NCBI RefSeq assembly: GCF_028435365.1
Contig: NZ_JAGTJJ010000051.1
Span: 1-64,000, forward strand
Length of the DNA stretch: 64,000 bases
Reading direction: 5' to 3'
From: Polyangium jinanense
Lineage (GTDB): Bacteria; Myxococcota; Polyangia; Polyangiales; Polyangiaceae
A program made the position numbers and the translations under genes. This document shows positions 34,395-42,829 of this stretch, one piece after another. Under the pieces are notes generated by a model. It was given only the letters and a program-made list of their open reading frames with translations. It was not told where the DNA came from and did not search any database. Within the stretch, counting starts at the first letter, position 1. The number at the start of each line of letters is the position of its first letter.

Positions 34395-35873
34395 ATGCCC
34401 AGGTTAGCCACGGGGAACGTTTACGAGCGGCGCGGCAAGTGGTTCGCGCGGCTCACCATCGGAACGAAGAAGCGGCAAAGCTTCATGCTCGAAACATGCA
34501 AGGACGAGCGGAGCGCCGTCGCGCGTCAAGCCATCCTCGCGGAGCTGGCCGCGAAGCTCCGCAAATGCGGACGCGACGACATCGCGCCGGACATCATCAA
34601 GCGCGCCGCGGTGCGTGACGGGAAGGCATTGGACGAGGTGCGCAAGGCCGTTGACATGATCGCATCGGGACAGGTGGTGCAGAAGAACCTGACGCCGACG
34701 ATCGAGCAAATTGGCAAGCGGTGGACGAGCGGCGAGCTGGCGGATCTCCATCCTGACCGAGTCAAGCGACGACGAAGTGCCAGGACCAACAGGTACGTGC
34801 TCGACAGGTACGTCTATCCAATGGTCGGGGACGTGGCGATCGACAAGTTCACGCTCGACCACGCGGAAGCCGTCATGCGGAGCCTGCCCGCGAGTCTCGC
34901 GCCGAACTCGCGGCGCTCCGTCGCGCAACTCGTGTATCGGATCTGCTCGCTGGCGGTCCTTCCTCTGCGCCATATCACCGTGCATCCGCTCCCGCGGGGA
35001 TTCGTGCCGCGGTATCAGGCAGGAAAAGCGAAGGGGTGGCTCTATCCCGACGAGGATGCGACGTTGCTGGGCTGCACGCAGGTTCCGCTTGAATGGCGCC
35101 TGTTCTACGGCTTCCTTCATCGGGAAGGAATGCGCCGCTCGGAGGCCCTCAACACGAGGTGGTCTGACATCAACCTGGACCTCGGGGTGATCGTGCTCGA
35201 CGTGAACAAGACGGATGAGCCCCGCGCGTGGGCACTATCGCCCGGGGTCGTCGCGGCGTTGCGCGCCTGGCGAGATCACTGCGCGGCGAGAGGCGTGCGC
35301 GTCTCAGGGGACGCGCACGTCTTCGTGTACGACGAAGGAAGCCAGAAGGGACAGCGGCTCACCACGAGCGACACGGCCGGCCGGTTCCGTCGACATCTGG
35401 AGTTGGCGGGCATTCGCCGGCCGGAGCTGTTCGCGCGGACGGAGACGAGGACGCGGATCCGGCTTCACGACGCGCGGGCCACGTTCGTCACGCTGGCGCT
35501 CGCGAACGGACGAACGGAGGCGTGGGTGCAGGACCGAACGGGTCACAAGTCAAGCGAGATGATCAACCGCTACCGGCGTGCCGCACGCACGGCGGCCGAG
35601 CTCGGGCTCAAGGAGTGCCGTCCGCTCCATGAGGTGATCCCCGAGCTGGGCTCCCGTCCGATCGACGCGACGATCCCCGAGCAGGCCCGCACGACGGAAA
35701 GGGCGGCGGAAAGGGCACCACGCTCGCGGCGCGGAACCCCTCTACCTGTTGAGATCCAGCCAAGATCCGCGGGGTTGGCGGCCCCGGGTCAGGATGATCA
35801 GAACTTCTCCCCGAGGCGAGATCGCTACGCGATCTCGCAGAGCGTCGAACAGTCGAACTGTTCGACGCTCTAG
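34395..35873 (+). CDS. int: tyrosine recombinase / integrase
   Basis: The product is 492 residues; start ATG 34395 with GGAGGAG 7 bp upstream. Residues 1-50 are an arm-binding-like domain (YERRGKWFARLTIGTKKRQS). Residues 100-190 form the core-binding SAM-like domain. The catalytic domain carries Arg in GMRRSEAL (residue 247 or 248), His358 and Arg361 in LHDARATF, His384 in TGHKS, and the nucleophile Tyr393 in NRYRR, so it should be active. A basic tail of about 90 residues follows. It is the last gene of the accessory region; the next gene is convergent and of core type. It probably integrates the element, with an attachment site near its 3' end or beyond. Confidence 0.92.
   Translation: MPRLATGNVYERRGKWFARLTIGTKKRQSFMLETCKDERSAVARQAILAELAAKLRKCGRDDIAPDIIKRAAVRDGKALDEVRKAVDMIASGQVVQKNLTPTIEQIGKRWTSGELADLHPDRVKRRRSARTNRYVLDRYVYPMVGDVAIDKFTLDHAEAVMRSLPASLAPNSRRSVAQLVYRICSLAVLPLRHITVHPLPRGFVPRYQAGKAKGWLYPDEDATLLGCTQVPLEWRLFYGFLHREGMRRSEALNTRWSDINLDLGVIVLDVNKTDEPRAWALSPGVVAALRAWRDHCAARGVRVSGDAHVFVYDEGSQKGQRLTTSDTAGRFRRHLELAGIRRPELFARTETRTRIRLHDARATFVTLALANGRTEAWVQDRTGHKSSEMINRYRRAARTAAELGLKECRPLHEVIPELGSRPIDATIPEQARTTERAAERAPRSRRGTPLPVEIQPRSAGLAAPGQDDQNFSPRRDRYAISQSVEQSNCSTL
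35818..35871. terminator. two hairpins at the 3' end of the integrase gene
   Basis: GAGATCGC (35818-35825) pairs with GCGATCTC (35829-35836) around TAC. AGAGCGTCGAACAG (35839-35852) pairs perfectly with CTGTTCGACGCTCT (35858-35871) around TCGAA, giving a 14-bp stem. The second stem runs into the integrase stop (35871-35873) and touches the convergent gene's stop, so it probably terminates both. An attachment-site role is possible. Confidence 0.6.
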
Positions 35874-36637
35874 CCCTGATCCGCGGACGAGCCCGTGGCG
35901 GCGCCCGTCGTGCCCTCCTCCTTGGGCGCCTTCCTCACCGGATCGGCCTGCCACGTGGTGAGGGGCCGCAGGAGCGCGTCGGCGAGCTCCTTGGTGGCTG
36001 GCTTCTTGCGCTGCACCGAGCCGAGCACGGCGGTCACGTAATGGCGCAGCGAATCCGTGAGCGCATCGAGGCGGGGGCGCACGACGGCGCGCTCCTCTCC
36101 GGGCACGGCGTGCACCATTCCCAGTGCTTTCCCATATTGCTCGTGCACCTCGCGCAGGTGGGCGAGCAGCGGGCCGAGGCCGAGCTTTTCGAGCTTCCCA
36201 TCGAGGTTTTCCCGCGTGATCGTGTTCAGCTTGGTATCGACGATCCCATACTCGTCGCGCGGCCGCATGTTGATGAAGCCGAGGCCGTCTTCGACGCCGA
36301 CGTGCGTCCCCACCTCCACGGCGATGTCGCCGAGGTCGAGCTGCCCGCGCACGCGCGACCAGCCGGCGAGAATGAGGATGAGCGCCGCGATGGCGTTGTC
36401 CTCCAGCTTGTCGATGGCCCGGACGTCGCCTTGTGCCTGGGGACCGAGCACGTCTTGCAGGGCCGCGCGGTCCTCCTTCACGTCGCCGAGCGCCTCCTCG
36501 ACGGCTTCCGGAAGAGGGCGCGGATCGCCCTTCTCATCGAGCGCCGCGGCCGTGAGCTGCTGGGCGAGCACCATGGCCTGATTGGCATCGAGACGCGGCA
36601 GGGCAATCACTGAGTTGGATTCGAGGAGTCTTGTCAT
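35870..36637 (-). CDS. hypothetical protein, core-region neighbour of integrase
   Basis: The product is 255 residues from ATG 36637 (AAGG about 9 bp upstream). It is acidic and largely helical, with LDANQAMVLAQQLTAAALDE near the N-terminus, an alpha/beta segment (GINMRP-like FINMRPRDEYGIVDTKLNT near 130) and a helical C-terminal part. It has no signal peptide or membrane segment. GC3 is typical of the core. Its last codons overlap the hairpin that ends the integrase gene. I do not recognise the family. Confidence 0.7.
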   Translation of the reverse strand: MTRLLESNSVIALPRLDANQAMVLAQQLTAAALDEKGDPRPLPEAVEEALGDVKEDRAALQDVLGPQAQGDVRAIDKLEDNAIAALILILAGWSRVRGQLDLGDIAVEVGTHVGVEDGLGFINMRPRDEYGIVDTKLNTITRENLDGKLEKLGLGPLLAHLREVHEQYGKALGMVHAVPGEERAVVRPRLDALTDSLRHYVTAVLGSVQRKKPATKELADALLRPLTTWQADPVRKAPKEEGTTGAATGSSADQG

Positions 36638-36919
36638 GGCGGGCGACCTTACCAGCCGTCCACACCGGATGTCCATCCCCGTGTGCGTTGGGGGGGACCG
36701 CGTGCTCCTCGTCCACCCGGAGACGAAAGATACCGTCATCCACGCGGGAACAGGTGGAGGCCGACGCGAGCATTTCATGCGATCCAGGTCAGGTGCGCAC
36801 GCTCAGCGCCGGCCTCCGAGGTCCACTCGTACCGCGGACAAACGGGGGGGTCAAGCACCTGGACAAACGTTCGGTTCCGGGACGAACGGGCGGTGGCGGC
36901 AATGGCTGCACGCGCTCGA

Positions 36920-37363
36920 CGCCCCTCGACGGGCATCCCTCCATGCAAGCGCAAGCGTTCCACGGGCCCCCCGGAGGGGGTCGAAACGCTTCACGTTGCG
37001 TGCGTCGTGCCTCCCGGAGGGTCGGGGGACGCAACATCGAGCGGTGAAGACCCCTTTGGAGGGGTCGAGAATGGCTCCGTCTTGTGAGATTCGTGGCCTC
37101 ACGAGGCCCCCGACGCGCTTCCGATTGCGACCGTGACCCCGGCGGAGCCTCGCACGACGCAAATCGAACCGGCGTGATGCCCTCCGGAGCCTCACCCACC
37201 GCAACGACGAGCGCCCGACGACCCTCCGAGGGTACCCCCCACCGGTACGTCCTCCTACAAAAGACCCCCTCGAAGGCACCACGATCGCATCGGCGAGCGT
37301 TCCCTGACCCTCGCGGGGCATTGCACACGCAGATCGATGCGCCTCACGACCCTCCGGGGGGCT
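36920..37363. repeat. array of about eleven short GC palindromes spaced about 43 bp
   Basis: The gene-free 36638-37521 region contains a regular series of short imperfect palindromes related to ACCCTCCGGAGGGT. Centres are near 36927, 36972, 37015, 37057, 37101, 37142, 37185, 37227, 37271, 37313 and 37355, a spacing of 41-45 bp. Clear members are GACCCCTTTGGAGGGGTC (37049-37066), GGCCTCACGAGGCC (37095-37108), CTCCGGAG (37182-37189) and ACCCTCCGAGGGT (37221-37233). Spacers of about 28 bp are degenerate but often contain ACGCAA or ATCG strings, so the array may be an old tandem repeat. The period is close to four helical turns. No open frame spans it. Confidence 0.65.
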
Positions 37364-37431
37364 CGCCATGCGCTTCACCTTGCGCTTCCCACTCCCCATC
37401 CCCTTGCATCGACCGCATCGCGGTCGATGCA

Positions 37432-37507
37432 CCCTCGGTCCAGGCCGTGCCTGGTCCGGGTCCAGGGGTGGACAACCCCTGGTCGGGGCCCGGGGTGAAA
37501 CCCCGGC
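37432..37507. repeat. partial copy (e) of the multi-hairpin intergenic element
   Basis: The sequence from GGTCCAGGCCGTGCCTGG through GTCCGGGTCCAGGGGTGGAC and CCCGGGGTGAAACCCCGG parallels elements at 42703-42829 and 51881-52006. It keeps the paired arms in each hairpin but lacks the AACTGCGC hairpin. It lies directly downstream of the FAD oxidoreductase stop. Confidence 0.6.
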
Positions 37508-37521
37508 GACCACGCTTCAGA

Positions 37522-38628
37522 CTACCCACGCGTCGCGCGGTACAGCATGTCTACGAGCCTCGGCGCGCGGCCCACGAGTGGAGCGAGCAGCTCGAACACG
37601 GGTGGATGGAGCAAGAGGCCATGAAGCGCGCCGGCGACGAGGAAGCGGGCTGCGAAGGCGCGCGAAAATGCCCGCGTGTACGCGCGGATGGGGTCTGGCG
37701 AGAAGGTTGCGAGGGAGGCGAGACGGCCGCTGCGGAGTGCGATGGCCATGCCGTCGCCCGTGAAGGAGGGGACGAGACGTGCTGCGTCGCCGGCGAAGAG
37801 CAGGGGGACGCCGGTCGTGGGGCAGGCGCGTGCGACGGCTTGGGCGCCGAAGCCGAAGCGGGCGAGGCCGCGGGGTTTTTGGGTGGGCGCGCCCAGGGAT
37901 GCGAGGCGCCGCGCGAGGGCGGGGTGGCGCGTCGCGTGGTCTTCGAGGGTTTGCCAGACGGGGCGGGCGTTGCCTTCGAGGAGCGCGCACACGCCGATGC
38001 GGCCGTCTTCCACGGGGTTCACGCCGATGTATCCGCCGGGCACGAGGTAGAGCTCGACGTCGGCTTCGAGTGGCGTCGGCGCGCAGTAGGCCTTGATCGC
38101 GACGAAGCTTGGGCGCGCGGCGCTCGCGCGTGGCAGATCGAGCGGGGCGTCGAGCGTGGAGCGTTTGCCCATCGAGAGGACCAGGCTCCGCACGGCATGC
38201 GTGCCGGCCTGGCTCTGGATTTCGAGTGCGCGCGGCGGCTTGGGGGCCATGGCGCGGACGGGCGTGCGTTCGAGGACCGTGGCGCCTGCTTCTCGGGCGC
38301 GACGGGCGAGGAAGGCCTCGAGGGCTGCGCGCGTGATGCCGAGTGCGGGGTGGCCGGGGAGCGTCAGATCGAGACGCGCGCCACCTGCGCCGAAGAGGGC
38401 GACGGCGCGCAGATGGGCGGGCTTCAGCGCGGAGACGAGGTCGCCGCAGCCGAGGGCGTCGAGGTCTTCTTCGGCTTCGGGTGAGAGGAACTCGCCGCAG
38501 ACTTTGTCGCGGCCGATCACGCCGCTCTCCCAGACGAGCACCTCGCGGCCGCGCTGGGCTGCCGCGATGGCTGCGGCGAGGCCGGCGAGCCCGCCTCCCA
38601 CGATGCCGAGCGGAGGTCGTTCGCTCAT
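37522..38628 (-). CDS. FAD-dependent oxidoreductase (geranylgeranyl reductase-like)
   Basis: The product is 368 residues; the ATG at 38628 overlaps the stop of the upstream type III PKS gene (ATGA). The FAD-binding dinucleotide motif is GIVGGGLAGLAAAIAAAQRG (about 8-27), followed by DKVCGEFLSPEAEEDL (about 41-56), a signature of the geranylgeranyl reductase/halogenase-related flavoproteins. The second FAD motif is LLFAGDAARLVPSFTGDGMA (about 285-304). It has no signal peptide. Coupling to the PKS suggests that it oxidises or reduces the PKS product, for example hydroxylating an alkylresorcinol or alkylpyrone, as in known PKS III clusters; this is inference. Confidence 0.85.
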   Translation of the reverse strand: MSERPPLGIVGGGLAGLAAAIAAAQRGREVLVWESGVIGRDKVCGEFLSPEAEEDLDALGCGDLVSALKPAHLRAVALFGAGGARLDLTLPGHPALGITRAALEAFLARRAREAGATVLERTPVRAMAPKPPRALEIQSQAGTHAVRSLVLSMGKRSTLDAPLDLPRASAARPSFVAIKAYCAPTPLEADVELYLVPGGYIGVNPVEDGRIGVCALLEGNARPVWQTLEDHATRHPALARRLASLGAPTQKPRGLARFGFGAQAVARACPTTGVPLLFAGDAARLVPSFTGDGMAIALRSGRLASLATFSPDPIRAYTRAFSRAFAARFLVAGALHGLLLHPPVFELLAPLVGRAPRLVDMLYRATRG

Positions 38629-39710
38629 CGCCCGGAGGTCGTCTCCAAGAGGCCGATCTCCGTGCAGAACCCTGGGCCGAACGCCGTGACGAGCCCGAGT
38701 GCGCCTGGCCCGAGCGGCGCGTGCTCGTGCAGGAGCTCGTCGAGCGCGACGAGCACGGTGACCGAGGACATGTTGCCGTGGCGCGCGAGGGTGTCCCAGC
38801 TCGTGCGCGTCACGCTCTTCGGCAAACGCGCGTGATCCTCGAGCGCCTCGAGCACGCGCCGACCGCCCGGATGCACCGCGCCGAACGAAAACTGGCTCGG
38901 GTCTTCGACGTGGAACCGCGCGAGCGCCCGCGCAAAGACGTCCGGCAAGCCACGCTCGGCGAAGGGGACGACGTCGCGCGAGAGCTTGATCTTGAGCCCC
39001 TCCTCGCGCACCTCGAAGCCCATGAAGTGCTCGGTGCAGGCGAAGAGCTCGCGGAACGTGTCGCGGATCTGGAGCGCCGGAGCCTTCGCGTTCTGCCGCT
39101 CGGCTCGCTCGCCCGCGAGCAGCACGGCGGCGGCGCCGTCGGCGAAGATCGCCGCGGATACCAGGTTTTCCTCGCTCCGATCCTCGGGCAAGAACGTCAC
39201 CGAGCAGAGCTCGACGCACACGACGAGCGCGCGGGCCGTGGGGTGGCCGGCGAGCCATTCGTGCGCGATCGCGAGCGCCGCCGCGCCGCCCGCGCAGCCG
39301 TGTTGCGTGAGGTTGATGCGGCGGACGTTCCGCGAGAGCGAGAGGGCCGCGACGAGCGTCGCGTCCATCGCAGGAATCTGGAATCCCGTGCAGGAGACCG
39401 TGACGACGAGGTCGATGCTCTCGCGCTCGTCCTCGGTCGTCCCCTCGGCGATGCGCCGCGAGAGCGCGCCGCAGGCGTCACGGACGGTCGTGCGGTAGAG
39501 CTCGTTCTTCGCGGAGAACGAGCGGCCGACGGCGAGGAGCTCGTGCGGGGCGATGACCAGGTTCCTGCGCTCGACCGCGCTCCTGCGGAAGAGCTGGCGG
39601 GCGAGCCCGAGGGCGCGTCCATCGAGCCACCGAGGGAGCGCCTCGGAGAGCTCGTCCTGGCTATACGAGCGCCCCGGAAAGAACGTCCACGTCTGTTCGA
39701 TGATCGCCAT
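38625..39710 (-). CDS. type III polyketide synthase (chalcone synthase family)
   Basis: The product is 361 residues. The Cys-His-Asn triad is complete: Cys139 in TQHGCAGG, His280 in GAVHPGGRRVLE and Asn313 in HGNMSS. VSCTGFQIPAMD (about 105-116) and GFGPGF-like AFGPGFCTEIG near the end are also family features. The size is normal. Start ATG 39710 is chosen because the family begins here; an upstream ATG at 39803 would overlap the previous gene. The enzyme condenses an acyl-CoA starter with malonyl-CoA. It is coupled to the flavoprotein gene and follows a membrane protein and a desaturase in the same direction, so a lipid-derived alkylpyrone or resorcinol is a reasonable product guess. Confidence 0.92.
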   Translation of the reverse strand: MAIIEQTWTFFPGRSYSQDELSEALPRWLDGRALGLARQLFRRSAVERRNLVIAPHELLAVGRSFSAKNELYRTTVRDACGALSRRIAEGTTEDERESIDLVVTVSCTGFQIPAMDATLVAALSLSRNVRRINLTQHGCAGGAAALAIAHEWLAGHPTARALVVCVELCSVTFLPEDRSEENLVSAAIFADGAAAVLLAGERAERQNAKAPALQIRDTFRELFACTEHFMGFEVREEGLKIKLSRDVVPFAERGLPDVFARALARFHVEDPSQFSFGAVHPGGRRVLEALEDHARLPKSVTRTSWDTLARHGNMSSVTVLVALDELLHEHAPLGPGALGLVTAFGPGFCTEIGLLETTSGR

Positions 39711-39771
39711 TCGAGCAGGCGACAGCGGCAAATTTCGTGCGCGGGAGGGCGCTGGGCAGGGGGCGCACGGA

Positions 39772-40623
39772 TCAGGAGGCGCGTCCGGGGCGTCGCCATT
39801 CACCGCGCAGAGCCGCCACGCTCGGGCGCGCGAGCGCGTCGCGAAGGCCGGTGCCGGCGGGCTGCACGAGCAGGAAGAACGCGAGGCCGAGCACGCCTCC
39901 GAGCTTGCTCGTCGTCGACACGAAAGGCTCGTGCAGGGCGAGCGCCGTCACGCCCGCGGCGAGCGCGAGGACCCCGACGAGGAAGAGCCAGCCGAGGCGG
40001 GTCTTTTGACGACAAAAGGATCGTGGATCGATCGTCGAGAGGATCAGCGTGCCGTCCTCGGCGGGCGCGAGACGCGGCGTCGGGCCGTCGCTCCGGAGGG
40101 CGCCGAAGGCGTAGAGGGCGCTGCCCTCGGGGATGTGCGCCGTGACCTTTCGGGAAAAGCCGCGGGCTTTTCGGGCGTCGGGCAGGGCCGCGTCGAAGGC
40201 CTCGGGCGAGGGGCAGGCGGCGGCGGCACGGAGCGCGTCCGGGCCGTGCCAGACCTCGACGCCGGGGCCCGTGCGCGGCGGGATCTCGACAGCGCGTCCC
40301 TCCGCCTCGATCGCGCCGCCGAAGGACGCGCCTTCCGCGGGCCTGTCCTCGAAGAGCACGACGGGTTCGTCACCACGTGCGAGCCTTCCGACCTGCGGGA
40401 TCCCGTGCGCCGCGAGGGCCCGGCCTTCTCCGTCGCCGCGCGTCACGCGTCCGATGAGGAGGCCCGTGCCTTCGGTTTTCGGGCCAAGCGGAACGAAGCG
40501 CCGCGCGAGCGCGGAGAGGGCCGCGATCTCCTTGTACGCGGCGGCGACGACGAGCAGGGTGTTCACCCACAGGACCCCGAGGACGAAGAGGCCCATGAGC
40601 TCGTAGGGCAGGGGCTTTCCCAT
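39772..40623 (-). CDS. GIDE-like membrane protein
   Basis: The product is about 283 residues. A membrane segment near 10-28 (LMGLFVLGVLWVNTLLVVAA) is followed by a soluble domain of about 150 residues with LIGRVTRGDGEGRALAAHGI and LILSTIDPRSFCRQKT. Two more membrane segments follow (LGWLFLVGVLALAAGVTALA; LGGVLGLAFFLLVQ). The order of membrane segment, beta-rich domain ending near an L-x-STID motif, and membrane segments resembles the GIDE domain of MUL1-like proteins, but there is no RING finger. It starts 4 bp after the desaturase stop. The role is unknown; membrane-localised lipid metabolism is suggested by the neighbours. Confidence 0.6.
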   Translation of the reverse strand: MGKPLPYELMGLFVLGVLWVNTLLVVAAAYKEIAALSALARRFVPLGPKTEGTGLLIGRVTRGDGEGRALAAHGIPQVGRLARGDEPVVLFEDRPAEGASFGGAIEAEGRAVEIPPRTGPGVEVWHGPDALRAAAACPSPEAFDAALPDARKARGFSRKVTAHIPEGSALYAFGALRSDGPTPRLAPAEDGTLILSTIDPRSFCRQKTRLGWLFLVGVLALAAGVTALALHEPFVSTTSKLGGVLGLAFFLLVQPAGTGLRDALARPSVAALRGEWRRPGRAS

Positions 40624-40627
40624 CCTT

Positions 40628-41596
40628 TTACGCGCTCGCGGCTTCGGCTTCGGCGCGGCGGATCTCCCGCGGCGCGAGGTCGATCTGTGGGCCTTCCGTC
40701 TCCGCCTTGGCGACGTCACGCATCAGGGGACGGGAGGGCCGGAGGAGGTAGGTCCGGAGCAGGTAGAGGACCATGCTCGGCTCGTCGAGGCTCGGATCCA
40801 CGCGGGGGACGACCTCGCGCCGGTGCGCCTCGGCGAGCGCGGACCAGTGCAGGCCGGCGCGGTTGTGGTGGATGGTGTGGTAGCCGTTGTTGCACATCAC
40901 CCAGTTGAAGGCGCGACCGACGAAGTTCCGCGAGTGGTTCCATTCGCTCGTGGTGTCGCAGCGATCATGCTGGATGAGGTTGATGCGCAGGATGCAGCGC
41001 GCGCCGTAGAGCTGCGGGACGAGCACGAAGAAGAGCGTCGTCCAGACGTCGTAGACGAGGAGGGCGCCGGTGAGGCCGAAGGCAAAGACCTGCTCGACGA
41101 GGTACTGCCGCACGAACTCCTCGCGGCCCTTGATGCGGGCCCAGCGCGAGACGCCCGCGAAGGTGTTCGGGCCAGCGACGTTGGGGAAGTGGATCAGGTT
41201 GAGCAGGTTCCACTTGAAGGAGACGTGCGTCGGCGCGGCCCAGTCGGGCTTGCCGTCATCCTCGAAGTGGTGGTGGACGAGGTTGTGCGAGGGGATGTTC
41301 GCGGAGGCGGGGTAGAGCGCGCCGAAGCTCAAGACGACGCGGAAGAGCATGTTGAGCCGGCGGCTCTGGAAGATGCCCTGGTGGAGGTGGTTGTGGATGA
41401 CCACCGTGTTGAGGAAGCTCAGATAACAGGCCGCGGCGAGGAACAAGACGTTCCGGCAGGCCGGCACGAAGACCATCGAGGCAAGGACGCCAAGGTAGGC
41501 CAGAACGATGCCGATCTGCCGCCATTCGGCCGGGTGCTTCACCAGCCAGGGGCTTCGGTCAGTAAGCGAAGAGGACACGGCTCCGCCTTCTACCAT
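40628..41596 (-). CDS. membrane fatty acid desaturase
   Basis: The product is 322 residues with four or more hydrophobic segments. The three histidine boxes of the membrane desaturase family are present: HNHLH (68-72), HNLVHHH (104-110) and HTIHH near 243, with NNGYHTIHHNRAG typical of the third box. These bind the diiron centre. It is the first gene of a four-gene minus-strand set (desaturase, GIDE-like, type III PKS, flavoprotein) and is divergent from a second desaturase across a 68-bp gap, so both may share a regulatory region. It probably introduces a double bond into an acyl chain used for membrane lipids or as PKS starter. Confidence 0.92.
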   Translation of the reverse strand: MVEGGAVSSSLTDRSPWLVKHPAEWRQIGIVLAYLGVLASMVFVPACRNVLFLAAACYLSFLNTVVIHNHLHQGIFQSRRLNMLFRVVLSFGALYPASANIPSHNLVHHHFEDDGKPDWAAPTHVSFKWNLLNLIHFPNVAGPNTFAGVSRWARIKGREEFVRQYLVEQVFAFGLTGALLVYDVWTTLFFVLVPQLYGARCILRINLIQHDRCDTTSEWNHSRNFVGRAFNWVMCNNGYHTIHHNRAGLHWSALAEAHRREVVPRVDPSLDEPSMVLYLLRTYLLRPSRPLMRDVAKAETEGPQIDLAPREIRRAEAEAASA

Positions 41597-41664
41597 CCGT
41601 CCCGGTCAGTCGACAATCATGGACGAACGGACAGATTTGCGTTAACCGATACGTTCAGAACGCC

Positions 41665-42483
41665 GTGACAGCCATCGTCTCGACCTTAACGTCCTTACCC
41701 TTCACCCAGCTCCGTCGAAACCGCTATTTTTACTTGTGGTACGACGGCTTTTACCTGGTCCTCTGCGGAGCGCTGGTCGCCGTGATGGTGACGACGGGCT
41801 TCCAAGGGCTCGCGCCAGCCTGGGACGCTCGTCTGTGGCTCGTGCTGCCGCTGGCCTGTCACCTGCAGATCCTGTGCAGCGTGTTCATCCACAACGCGAC
41901 GCACAACAACTTCCCGCGGCCGATCAACCGGATCGTCGGGGAGCTCTGCGGGATGGTGGTGCTGACGCGGTTCGCCTCCTGGGAGGTGATCCACCAGCGG
42001 CACCACCGATACTCGGACGACGTCGCAAAGGACCCACACCCGGTATTACCGAGCTACTTCAAGTTTCTGGTAAACACGATCGTGAACGTGGAGCATCAGC
42101 TCCAGCAGATTTATTTCGATCTGTACGGCGACACGCCCGAGAACCGTCGATACGAGCGGCTGCGGGCGTACGTGAGTTACGGGACGAACCTGCTCTTGAT
42201 CGCGACGTGGTTCCTGTTCCTCGGGAAGGTAGGCTTCTTCTTCCTGTTCGTGCCGGCGTCGATCATAGGCTTCTTCCACCTCGTGCACTTCAACTGGTCG
42301 ACGCACAACGCATTCTCGCCAAGCAACGATTTCAAGCCGGTCAACCTCGACCACGGCTATTACAAGATCGGCAATTGGCTGTGGTTCGGCATTTACATGC
42401 ACGCAAACCACCACAAGCGCGCAGGAATGTTCAATCCCGCGAAGCTGCAGCCGAGTCTGCCGATCACGCCGCCGCCAGGCTGA
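41665..42483 (+). CDS. membrane fatty acid desaturase (second)
   Basis: The product is 272 residues from the GTG at 41665; the ribosome binding site is weak. Histidine boxes: HNATH (76-80), HQRHH (110-114) and HANHH near 250. It has several membrane segments (YLVLCGALVAVMVTT; VGFFFLFVPASIIGFFHLVH). It differs from the adjacent divergent desaturase in box sequence and length, so it probably acts on another position or substrate. It ends before a composite hairpin repeat. Confidence 0.9.
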   Translation: MTAIVSTLTSLPFTQLRRNRYFYLWYDGFYLVLCGALVAVMVTTGFQGLAPAWDARLWLVLPLACHLQILCSVFIHNATHNNFPRPINRIVGELCGMVVLTRFASWEVIHQRHHRYSDDVAKDPHPVLPSYFKFLVNTIVNVEHQLQQIYFDLYGDTPENRRYERLRAYVSYGTNLLLIATWFLFLGKVGFFFLFVPASIIGFFHLVHFNWSTHNAFSPSNDFKPVNLDHGYYKIGNWLWFGIYMHANHHKRAGMFNPAKLQPSLPITPPPG

Positions 42484-42485
42484 AG

Positions 42486-42611
42486 GCCGTTGCGCCGGGG
42501 CGCTGCCCCGGACCCCGCGGGGGCTGTTCGCCCCTCGACCCGAACCAGGGCAAGCCCTGGACCTCAGGGGGAAGAACTGCGCGATGCGCAGTTCTTCCCA
42601 CAGGCCGGTGG
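42486..42611. repeat. multi-hairpin intergenic element, copy (a)
   Basis: In about 125 bp it packs CCGGGGC-GCT-GCCCCGG (42495-42511), CCCCGCGGGG, CCAGGGC-AA-GCCCTGG (42545-42560) and a 13-bp stem GGAAGAACTGCGC-GAT-complement (42570-42598). It is almost identical to the reverse complement of copy (d) near 52.1 kb. It lies just after a gene's 3' end and may serve as a terminator or structured RNA. Confidence 0.8.
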
Positions 42612-42702
42612 CAAGACCGCGAAGGTGTGTTTCACGCCGTCGGCGTCATCGGTCGAGACGTCAGCGCTGCTGGCAGGATCGTCGCTGCTCTTACCTCGGC
42701 CT

Positions 42703-42829
42703 GTTCGATGAACTGCGCGTTGCGCAGTTCATCGACCCCGGGTCCAGCGCTTGCGCTGGTCCGGGTCCAGGGGCGGACAGCCCCGGTGGGGCCTGGGGCA
42801 AAGCCCCAGCGCAACGGCTTCGAGCGGGT
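42703..42829. repeat. multi-hairpin intergenic element, copy (b), inverted
   Basis: The stem CGATGAACTGCGC (42706-42718) pairs with 42722-42734. GTCCAGCGCTTGCGCTGG, CCAGGGGCGGACAGCCCC and GGGGCTTTGCCCC-type hairpins follow. The reverse complement nearly matches copy (c) at 51881-52006. It runs up to the stop of the convergent lipoprotein gene. Confidence 0.8.

Noticed and set aside
35818..35871. tRNA gene as integration site
   Set aside because: The two stems are simple hairpins; no cloverleaf, anticodon arm or T-loop is present.
36920..37363. CRISPR array
   Set aside because: The repeated part is only about 14 bp and varies from unit to unit, spacers show weak similarity to each other, and no cas gene is near.
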